A stretch of 5,102 bases of DNA from Deltaproteobacteria bacterium (GTDB lineage: Bacteria > Desulfobacterota > Binatia > Binatales > Binataceae), in NCBI GenBank assembly GCA_021780585.1, contig JAJXYM010000024.1, positions 1 through 5,102 on the forward strand. The letters are read 5' to 3'. Under the pieces are notes generated by a model, which was not told the DNA's origin, searched no databases, and saw only the letters and a list, made by a program, of their open reading frames with translations. A program made the position numbers and the translations under genes. This document shows positions 1 through 5,102 of this stretch, piece by piece. Every line of letters begins with the position of its first letter. The stretch's first letter is position 1.

Positions 1-1
1 C

Positions 2-1747
2 GTATTCGAGAGCCAGGCGCGGCGCCTTGACGGCCGCGCCCTCCTCAAGGACAAGCACGACAAGGTCTGGCGCGACCATTCGTGGGCGGAGCTCGACGAT
101 CGGATCCGGCGGCTGCGCGCCGGACTTGCGCGCCTCGGACTCAAGGCCGGCGACCGCGTCGCGATTCTCGCCGATAACGGCCCGCACTGGATCGTGATGG
201 ATCAGGCGGTGCTCGGACTGGGCGGCGTCGTCGTGCCGCTTTACACCACCAGCGGCGCCGAGGAAACGCGCCATGTGCTCGAGGATTCCGGCGCGCGGCT
301 GGCCGCGGTGTACGGCGACGCGATGATCGCGAAGCTGCGCGGGCTGGGCAAACTCGACGCGCTGGAAGGCGCCGTCGCGATCCATCCGGGCGCCGCGTCC
401 AGCGACGACGATACGCTCGAAGTCATTACCGTCGATCAGTTGAGCGCGTTCGCGCCGATGCCGTCGATTGCGGGCGGCGGCGACGATCTGGCCACGTTGA
501 TCTACACTTCCGGCACCACCGGGATGCCAAAGGGCGTGATGCTTACGCATCGCAATATCCTGGCGAATTGCGAGGCTAATCGGGCGGCGCTCGAACTTGG
601 GGAAAACGACCTGACGCTCTCGTTCCTGCCGATCGCGCACGCCTTCGAGCGGACCGCCGGCTATTACACCGTGATGACCGCGGGAGCGGCGATCGCCTTC
701 GCCGAGGGTCTCACGCAGATCGCGCAGAACCTGCTCGAAGTCGCGCCGACCGTGGTGCTGACGGTGCCGCGCCTGCTCGAAGCCATCCATCAGCGCGTGA
801 TGCGCAGCGTGGAAGCGGCGCCCGCAATCCGCCGCGCGATCTTCCGCAGCGCGCTGGCGGCGGGAATCCAGGCCGCCGCGTATCGCCATCGCGGCCGCGC
901 CATACCCATGTCGCTCGCGCTCCGGATGGCGCTCTACCGGCGTCTGGTCTTCCAGCGGATCCGCGCGATTTTCGGCCCGCGCATCCGCTATCTGATTTCC
1001 GGCGGCGCGCCGCTGCCGATCGAAGTCAACCGATTGCTCACCGCCGCCGAAGTTCCGATCGTCGAAGGTTACGGCTTGACCGAGGCCGCGCCGGTGGTCG
1101 CGGTGAATCTGCACGGCCATACCCGCGTCGGCACGGTCGGGCGCGCGCTGCGCGGAATCGAGGTCAAGGCGGCCGAGGACGGCGAGCTGCTGGTGCGCGG
1201 CGCCAATGTGATGCAGGGCTACTACGGACGCGAGGAGGAGACGCGCGAGGTTCTCGACGGCCAGGGCTGGCTGCATACCGGGGACATCGTGAAGATCGAC
1301 GCCGAAGGCTATATCCGCATCACCGACCGCAAGAAGGAGATCATCGTGCTGTCGGGCGGAAAGAACGTCTCGCCGGCGTATCTCGAGACGCGTCTCACCG
1401 CCGATCCGTATATCGCGCAGGCCTGCGTGATCGGCGATCGCCGCAAGCATCTGGCCGCCCTGCTGGTGCCGAATTTCGAGAATCTGGCCGAGCCGCTCCA
1501 GCGCATCGATATGGCCGATCGGCCGCACGAGGAGCTGGTCGCCGATCCGCGCGTGCGGGAACTGTTTCAGGCGCGGATCCGCGAATTCAACAAGCCGCTC
1601 TCCGACGTCGAGGCGATCGCGGCGTTCCGCCTGATCGCGCGGCCGTTCACGCAGGAAAACGGCGAGCTGACGCCCACGCTCAAGCTGCGCCGGCGCGTCG
1701 TGCAGGAGCATTACCGCGCCGAAATCGACGCGCTCTACGGCGGCTGA
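2..1747 (+). CDS. Long-chain fatty acid--CoA ligase (AMP-forming, FadD15-like), 5'-truncated by window edge
   Basis: Activates a fatty (or other carboxylic) acid to its acyl-CoA through an acyl-adenylate, using ATP and CoA; cytosolic or peripheral at the membrane. The reading frame is open from base 2, so the GTG at 194 is internal: upstream codons already encode typical family sequence (LGLKAGDRVAILADNGPHW). Of 581 visible residues, the ATP P-loop YTSGTTGMPKG is at 168-178, the long-chain synthetase signature LPIAHAFER at 209-217, the adenine-binding YGLTE at 357-361, the ATP-ribose aspartate in HTGD at 428, the hinge region DRKKEIIVLSGGKN at 442-455, and the C-terminal catalytic lysine in LTPTLKLRR at 561. 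All core motifs are intact. Relatives are about 600 residues, so only some 10-25 residues are probably missing. It belongs to the COG1022-type long-chain synthetases; chain-length preference cannot be read. It converges on the next gene, whose stop lies 8 bases beyond its TGA. Confidence 0.95.
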   Translation, partial: VFESQARRLDGRALLKDKHDKVWRDHSWAELDDRIRRLRAGLARLGLKAGDRVAILADNGPHWIVMDQAVLGLGGVVVPLYTTSGAEETRHVLEDSGARLAAVYGDAMIAKLRGLGKLDALEGAVAIHPGAASSDDDTLEVITVDQLSAFAPMPSIAGGGDDLATLIYTSGTTGMPKGVMLTHRNILANCEANRAALELGENDLTLSFLPIAHAFERTAGYYTVMTAGAAIAFAEGLTQIAQNLLEVAPTVVLTVPRLLEAIHQRVMRSVEAAPAIRRAIFRSALAAGIQAAAYRHRGRAIPMSLALRMALYRRLVFQRIRAIFGPRIRYLISGGAPLPIEVNRLLTAAEVPIVEGYGLTEAAPVVAVNLHGHTRVGTVGRALRGIEVKAAEDGELLVRGANVMQGYYGREEETREVLDGQGWLHTGDIVKIDAEGYIRITDRKKEIIVLSGGKNVSPAYLETRLTADPYIAQACVIGDRRKHLAALLVPNFENLAEPLQRIDMADRPHEELVADPRVRELFQARIREFNKPLSDVEAIAAFRLIARPFTQENGELTPTLKLRRRVVQEHYRAEIDALYGG

Positions 1748-1755
1748 GTCCGGCG

Positions 1756-2997
1756 CTAGCCGTTCGGCGCGCCCGCGGCGGTGGCGCCTCCCGCCTTGAC
1801 GCCCGCGGCCCTGGCGATCAACTCCCCGTACTGGCCGAGCATCCCTTGAAACCGCACCGCGCTGTAGCCGAAGCCGGTGATCAGCGCGACCGCGACTTCG
1901 CCGGCGAACAGCGCGGCGGCGATCAGGCCCGACGGATGGATGGTTAGCTGCACCACGACCACCAGCGCGATCAGCGCGAGGAAGGAAACGATCTGTCCGA
2001 TCCGCTCCTTGTCGACGCTGCGGATTTTGCGTTCGTCGAGCGCGAGCAGATTACGCCGCTGCCGATCGAGTATCCGCGCGAAGGCGGCGTAAATCTTGCC
2101 GCGTTCGCCGGCGTCCAGCGCAAGCTGCAGGACGGCGAACAATTCCCGTTCGAGCGTTTTGAATTCCTCGAGCCGGCCCGGCCCCGCCGGCGAGCGCTCG
2201 AAGATCACCGCCTTCTCGAGCGCGACGAACCGCTGGATAATCCGGTAGTTGGCGAGCACCAGCCGGCCGGGCTGGGCAAGCGGTCCGGGCGCCATCGCCG
2301 CGATTGCCTGTTCGAGCGCCGCGGCGTCGTCCGCCAGGGCGAAAAGACGTTTTTCCGCCGCCTCGACGTCGAGCGCCTGAAGGTCGACGATCGCGAAGCT
2401 GGTCGAACCTTCCAGCCTGGTCGCGTAGGTTTCGACGTACCCGGCGCGATCGTCGGGATTGTTCGGATCGAGCAGCTCGAGGAATTGCCGGTAGCGCTCG
2501 CGCGCCTCGCCGAAGAAGCGTTCGGCCGCTTCGTAGTCCCCGACGTTAAGGCTCGCGCGCATCGCGGCGACGCCGCCCATCGCCTGGAATTCGAGCGCCA
2601 TCTTTTTCAGTTCGGGCGCGAAGAACGCGATCCGCTCGGCGATTTCGCGGGCCTCGCTCAGCAGCGGCATCGCGCCGTTCGGGTCGTTGTTCAAAATCCG
2701 CACGATGCCGAGCGAGCTTTTCTCCAGCAGGTTGACGAAGGTCTTCGCGGCCTCGTCGCCACTCTTTTCGATCACCGGCGTAATCGCGGCGAAGTACGGC
2801 AGCGCCTGGGCCTGACCGCCCTGCGCGCAGAGCGCGGCCGCGTTCTGCAGCGCGATCATCGCGTTGACGAATTCCTCGTCGCTGACGGCGCCGGGCGGCA
2901 GCTTCAGCCGCGCGCGGGCGGCGGCCATGTCGCCGCGCTGGATCAGCTCGATCACATCTTGAAACGGCAATTCCTTCGGCGCGTTCGCTTGCGGCAT
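1756..2997 (-). CDS. Uncharacterised TPR-like helical protein with C-terminal two-helix membrane hairpin
   Basis: I do not recognise a named family. The 413-residue protein has no N-terminal signal. Residues 10-325 are predicted almost wholly helical, with helix-turn-helix units that look like degenerate tetratricopeptide repeats, for example around 41-70, 82-122, 138-170 (NVGDYEAAERFFGEARERY is typical of a TPR unit) and 200-232. A charged amphipathic stretch (about 275-333, rich in E, R and K) leads to two hydrophobic segments at about 334-352 and 358-378, split by a short HPSG turn. This suggests a hairpin anchor with both termini on the same side, probably the cytoplasm. The tail after 400 is Gly/Ala-rich and probably disordered. 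No catalytic motif is visible; a scaffold or sensor role is only a guess. The ATG at 2997 is supported by an AGGGG Shine-Dalgarno 9 bases upstream, and the frame has consistent GC-rich third positions. A terminator lies just upstream, so it is probably transcribed apart from the amidohydrolase. Confidence 0.85.
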   Translation of the reverse strand: MPQANAPKELPFQDVIELIQRGDMAAARARLKLPPGAVSDEEFVNAMIALQNAAALCAQGGQAQALPYFAAITPVIEKSGDEAAKTFVNLLEKSSLGIVRILNNDPNGAMPLLSEAREIAERIAFFAPELKKMALEFQAMGGVAAMRASLNVGDYEAAERFFGEARERYRQFLELLDPNNPDDRAGYVETYATRLEGSTSFAIVDLQALDVEAAEKRLFALADDAAALEQAIAAMAPGPLAQPGRLVLANYRIIQRFVALEKAVIFERSPAGPGRLEEFKTLERELFAVLQLALDAGERGKIYAAFARILDRQRRNLLALDERKIRSVDKERIGQIVSFLALIALVVVVQLTIHPSGLIAAALFAGEVAVALITGFGYSAVRFQGMLGQYGELIARAAGVKAGGATAAGAPNG

Positions 2998-3004
2998 CGG
3001 CGTA

Positions 3005-3011
3005 TTCCCCT
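3005..3011 (-). promoter_or_regulatory. Shine-Dalgarno site for the TPR-like membrane protein gene
   Basis: Read on the minus strand this is AGGGGAA, with the AGGGG core ending 9 bases before the ATG at 2997. It fixes the start of a protein that has no family to compare with. I could not identify a convincing promoter in the roughly 40 bases between this site and the terminator upstream. Confidence 0.7.
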
Positions 3012-3040
3012 GGCCCGGAGATAGCGCAATCGGGCGATCG

Positions 3041-3076
3041 AAATGAAAAGAGCCGCCGGCGCGTGGCCGGCGGCTC
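3041..3076 (-). terminator. Intrinsic terminator of the amidohydrolase gene
   Basis: On the minus strand a perfect 11-bp stem (GAGCCGCCGGC pairing with GCCGGCGGCTC, 3050-3076) encloses a 5-base loop and is followed at once by the T-rich run TTTTCATTT. The hairpin starts about 33 bases after the TGA of the amidohydrolase. There is no T-run on the plus-strand side, so it acts in the minus direction only. It should separate the amidohydrolase transcript from the downstream TPR-like gene. Confidence 0.88.
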
Positions 3077-3108
3077 CGAGACGATACGAACTCAGGCCTT
3101 CCGCGGCG

Positions 3109-4818
3109 TCAGGCGCCGACGCCGTGACGCAGCAGCCGGCCGGGAGTCGCGCCGGTGCAGCGGTCGCCCTCGAAGGTCGGCTCGCCGTTGACGATAATCC
3201 ACTTGTAGCCCTGCGCGCGCTGCACGCGCCGCCATTCGTTGCCCGGCAGATCGTGCAGGATCTCGATTGGCATCACGTTGAGCTTGTCGAAATCGTAGAC
3301 CACGATATCGGCCGGCGCGCCCTCGCGCAGGAAGCCGCGATCCTTGAAGCCCGCGCAGAACGCCGGCAGCGCGCTCAGCCGCCAGTGAATCTGTTCCAGC
3401 GTGAGCCACTGCTTCTCGCGGCAGTACTTCACGATCCCCTCGGTCGGATAGCGTCCCGCCGTCAGGAACTTGGTATGCGCGCCGCCGTCCGAAACGCCGA
3501 ACGGGATATGCGGAGACTCGATCAGCTCCTTCATCAGCTCCATGTTCTGGTTCACGGCCGGCGCGAAGAACTCGGTCTTGAGCTCTTCCGACGCCGCCAG
3601 ATCGAGCATCACGTCCACCGGATGCTTGCCGGTCTGGGCGGCGGCCTTGCGCAGCGTCAGGCCTTCGAGATGCTTGTTCTCGGCCTTGACGCAATCGGTG
3701 ATGATGATCTCGTCGAAGTAGCTGGTGATCAGGCTCTCGCGCGGCATCTGGTTCTTCAGCGCGTCGCGCCGGCGCGGATCGCCAAGCTTCTCCTGACGTT
3801 CCTTGACCGTGCCGGTGGTGGCGTCGCGCCAGGCGTCGGAATCGTCGAAGAGGTTCCAGTCCTCAAAGGTAAAGCTCAAGCCGGCGTCGGTCGTGACGCC
3901 CTGGCCATAGACGCGCAACCCCTTCTGACGGCAGCGCTCGAGCCACTTCATGGTGTTGCGATGGCGATGCGGGAAGCGATCCTGCGTGGCGACGACCTCG
4001 AACATGATCGGCCGGCCGCTGATCTCCGCGAGCAGTTCGAAATGCTTCGCGTCGGCCTTCGGATCCCAGCTCGACATCGTGAGTTCCTGAAAACCCTCGC
4101 CGCGCTCGCCCAGCACCCGCGCCATCTCGATGCAGGTTTCGTCGTGCATCAGGTCGGTGTTCATCGGCGAGCCGTCATAGTCGCGCTGCACCGACGAGGG
4201 ACCGTTCGGCACCAGCCGCTGCGCCGACCATCCGCAGGCCCCGGCGTCCATCGCCTCGTTCAGCAGCCGGCGCATCTCGGCGTGCTCCTGATCGGTCGGC
4301 ATCCGGCCGGTCTTGGACTCCTCGATCCCCATCACGTAGCCCATCAGCGGATTCATCGGCATGTAGGGCAGCAGGTTGACGCCCTTGGGCTGGCGATCGA
4401 GCGCGTCCATGAACTGGGGATAGGTCTCCCAGTCGAAATTGAGCGCGGTCTGCATCGAGGCGAGCGGAATCGCCTCGGTGCGCACCATCGTCAGCATCGC
4501 GCGTTCGACGTCCTTGGGCCGCACGGGCGCGAAGCCGAAACCACAATTGCCCAGCACGACCGAGGTCACGCCGTGCCATCCCGAGATAGTCAGATAGGGA
4601 TCCCAGAAGACCTGGGCGTCGTAATGGGTATGGAGGTCGATGAAGCCGGGCGCGACGATCAGGCCGTCGGCTTCGATCACTTTGCCCGCCTCGTGCGGCA
4701 TGATCCGGCCGATCTTGGCGATCCGGCCGTTTTTGATTCCGATGTCGTCGCGGAAGCGCGGCGCGAGCGTGCCGTCGACGATCATCCCGTTTTTTATCAC
4801 TAAGTCGAATTCTGGCAT
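3109..4818 (-). CDS. Amidohydrolase family protein, N-acyl-D-amino-acid deacylase-like (long form)
   Basis: A complete 569-residue cytosolic metal-dependent hydrolase of the D-aminoacylase branch of the amidohydrolase superfamily (Amidohydrolase_3 type). Family members cleave N-acyl-D-amino acids or related cyclic and linear amides; the true substrate here is unknown. The N-terminal beta-sandwich (1-55) carries the usual DGTLAPRFRDDIGI motif. The barrel opens with APGFIDLHTHYD (metal-binding H63 and H65), followed by HGVTSVVLGNCGFG with the bridging cysteine C92. The catalytic aspartate is D444 in GVSDGGAH. The closing sandwich strand contains GAPADIVVYDF (500-510). Length and the HTHYDAQVFWDP signature place it with the long, roughly 570-610 residue group (Mycobacterium Rv2913c type) rather than the roughly 480-residue Alcaligenes D-aminoacylases. 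The histidines that complete the tight zinc site in the classical enzyme are not evident (see findings). The start is backed by GGAGA 6 bases upstream and by the family N-terminus. It has its own promoter-like upstream region and terminator. Confidence 0.92.
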   Translation of the reverse strand: MPEFDLVIKNGMIVDGTLAPRFRDDIGIKNGRIAKIGRIMPHEAGKVIEADGLIVAPGFIDLHTHYDAQVFWDPYLTISGWHGVTSVVLGNCGFGFAPVRPKDVERAMLTMVRTEAIPLASMQTALNFDWETYPQFMDALDRQPKGVNLLPYMPMNPLMGYVMGIEESKTGRMPTDQEHAEMRRLLNEAMDAGACGWSAQRLVPNGPSSVQRDYDGSPMNTDLMHDETCIEMARVLGERGEGFQELTMSSWDPKADAKHFELLAEISGRPIMFEVVATQDRFPHRHRNTMKWLERCRQKGLRVYGQGVTTDAGLSFTFEDWNLFDDSDAWRDATTGTVKERQEKLGDPRRRDALKNQMPRESLITSYFDEIIITDCVKAENKHLEGLTLRKAAAQTGKHPVDVMLDLAASEELKTEFFAPAVNQNMELMKELIESPHIPFGVSDGGAHTKFLTAGRYPTEGIVKYCREKQWLTLEQIHWRLSALPAFCAGFKDRGFLREGAPADIVVYDFDKLNVMPIEILHDLPGNEWRRVQRAQGYKWIIVNGEPTFEGDRCTGATPGRLLRHGVGA

Positions 4819-4824
4819 GGCAGA

Positions 4825-4829
4825 TCTCC
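4825..4829 (-). promoter_or_regulatory. Shine-Dalgarno site for the amidohydrolase gene
   Basis: Minus-strand GGAGA, 6 bases before the ATG at 4818. It supports that start over any in-frame GTG or ATG further in. Confidence 0.75.
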
Positions 4830-4840
4830 GCGTTAGATTA

Positions 4841-4861
4841 GAGTAACCCTGCAGGTTACTC
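4841..4861. promoter_or_regulatory. Perfect 8+8 inverted repeat, candidate repressor operator
   Basis: Arms GAGTAACC (4841-4848) and GGTTACTC (4854-4861) are perfect inverted repeats around a 5-base spacer. The site ends 23 bases upstream of the amidohydrolase ATG and falls where the -10 box or transcription start would lie if the TTGACT at 4880-4885 is the -35. Its A/T-rich arms stand out against the GC-rich surroundings. Size and symmetry suit a dimeric regulator such as a TetR- or GntR-family repressor, but no regulator gene is in the window. A hairpin acting in the leader RNA is an alternative; no T-run follows, so it is not a terminator. Confidence 0.55.
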
Positions 4862-4885
4862 GCACTTTCCCCCTAAAGAAGTCAA
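4855..4885 (-). promoter_or_regulatory. Possible sigma-70-type promoter of the amidohydrolase gene
   Basis: Minus-strand TTGACT at 4880-4885 matches the -35 consensus at five of six positions. With a rather long 19-base spacer, AGTAAC (4855-4860) could serve as a weak -10, and it lies inside one arm of the inverted repeat. A better -10-like hexamer, TCTAAT at 4837-4842, has no good -35 and would put the transcript start on the Shine-Dalgarno. The -35 is plausible; the -10 is uncertain. Confidence 0.35.
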
Positions 4886-4918
4886 CCTTTAACGGGCGTT
4901 CGACCGAAGATTCCGGAC

Positions 4919-4937
4919 CCGCGGAGCGTCCCCGCGG
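4919..4937. repeat. GC-rich inverted repeat (possible RNA hairpin) downstream of the CMD-family gene
   Basis: Two copies of the self-complementary hexamer CCGCGG (4919-4924 and 4932-4937) are separated by 7 bases and can fold into a short stem. It lies 45 bases past the stop of the CMD-family gene. There is no T-run on either side, so it is not a standard intrinsic terminator. It may be chance in GC-rich DNA. Confidence 0.3.
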
Positions 4938-4981
4938 CGGATTCATCGGCAAATCAGACTAATCAAGCGACCGTTCGGCTA

Positions 4982-5102
4982 TTAGCCCCGTTTCGCGCCG
5001 GCCTCCAATTCCACGCCCATCGGCACGAGAATCCGCACGACCGCGTTGTAGAACGCGACGTTCATCGCCAGCTCCATAATCCGCCGATTATCGAGGAAGC
5101 CG
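4982..5102 (-). CDS. Carboxymuconolactone decarboxylase (CMD/AhpD-like) family protein, C-terminal end only
   Basis: Only the last 39 codons and the stop are in the window; the rest lies beyond the right edge. The minus-strand frame reads FLDNRRIMELAMNVAFYN, then AVVRILVPMGVELEAG and a final KRG before tandem TAA TAG stops. This closely resembles the C-terminal helix of CMD-family proteins, where L-(S/D)-x-R-x-(I/L)-x-E-L, a YN or FYN pair and a final LGVE-like turn are typical. These small all-helical proteins act as decarboxylases, thiol-dependent peroxidases or related enzymes. The catalytic Cys/His region would be upstream, so activity cannot be judged. It points the same way as the amidohydrolase with 163 bases between them. 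The assignment rests on a short segment. Confidence 0.72.
   Translation of the reverse strand, partial: GFLDNRRIMELAMNVAFYNAVVRILVPMGVELEAGAKRG

Noticed and set aside
194..1747. GTG at 194 as the ligase start
   Set aside because: The frame is open back to base 2 and encodes conserved N-terminal adenylate-forming-enzyme sequence, so the true start lies to the left of the window.
2485..3024. A 179-codon plus-strand open frame opposite the TPR-like gene
   Set aside because: Its Arg/His/Val-rich composition is typical of a shadow frame, and the minus-strand frame has better codon use, a Shine-Dalgarno and an ordered helical-plus-membrane layout.
2998..3040. Promoter for the TPR-like gene in the short space after the terminator
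   Set aside because: Only weak hexamers (TTTTCA with TATCTC at a 20-base spacing on the minus strand) are visible, too poor to annotate; the promoter may overlap the terminator region or be of another sigma class.
3043..4803. A 586-codon plus-strand open frame lying antisense to nearly the whole amidohydrolase gene
   Set aside because: The minus-strand frame encodes a clear family protein with motifs and a Shine-Dalgarno. The opposite frame gives an Arg/His/Leu-rich product with no recognisable domain, as expected for an antisense shadow in GC-rich DNA.
4919..4937. GC hairpin as terminator of the CMD-family gene
   Set aside because: The stem is short, built on a self-palindromic hexamer, and has no T-run on either strand; kept only as a low-confidence repeat.
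4833..4946. A 37-codon minus-strand ORF in the amidohydrolase leader region, ending 14 bases before the gene
   Set aside because: It has no Shine-Dalgarno, has a low-complexity composition and runs through the predicted promoter and palindrome, so it is unlikely to be a translated leader peptide.

Overview
The window is GC-rich (mid-60s percent by eye), with dense coding, strongly G/C-ended codons and recognisable Shine-Dalgarno sites. This fits a free-living, high-GC bacterium. The gene mix (FadD15-type acyl-CoA ligase, a long-form D-aminoacylase-like amidohydrolase, a carboxymuconolactone-decarboxylase-family protein) is typical of soil heterotrophs such as uncultured delta-proteobacterial or Binatota-like lineages and actinobacteria. 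That placement is inference; nothing here fixes the taxon.

Layout, left to right. (1) Positions 2-1747, plus strand: almost all of a long-chain fatty acid--CoA ligase, missing only its N-terminus at the window edge. (2) Positions 1756-2997, minus strand: an uncharacterised 413-residue protein with a helical, TPR-like body and a two-helix membrane hairpin near its C-terminus. It converges on the ligase with only 8 bases between the stop codons. (3) Positions 2998-3108: a short spacer with the Shine-Dalgarno of gene 2 and a strong intrinsic terminator that closes the next gene. (4) Positions 3109-4818, minus strand: a complete 569-residue amidohydrolase of the N-acyl-D-amino-acid deacylase family. 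(5) Positions 4819-4981: a 163-base regulatory spacer with a Shine-Dalgarno, a TTGACT -35-like box, a perfect 8+8 inverted repeat that looks like a repressor operator, and a GC-rich hairpin. (6) Positions 4982-5102, minus strand: the last 39 codons of a carboxymuconolactone-decarboxylase-family gene, absent from the supplied ORF calls because it is short and cut by the edge.

The three minus-strand genes lie in tandem but probably not in one operon. The amidohydrolase has its own promoter-like region with an operator candidate and ends in its own terminator, so the membrane-anchored gene beyond needs a separate promoter. Together the recognisable genes suggest a catabolic neighbourhood (acyl activation, hydrolysis of an N-acyl or cyclic amide substrate, CMD-type chemistry), but no shared pathway can be shown.

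I saw no mobile element, CRISPR array, tRNA or rRNA gene, and no convincing sign of a new multi-gene system. The points most worth a second look are the operator candidate upstream of the amidohydrolase, the apparent lack of two classical metal-binding histidines in that enzyme, and the unknown membrane-anchored helical-repeat protein.
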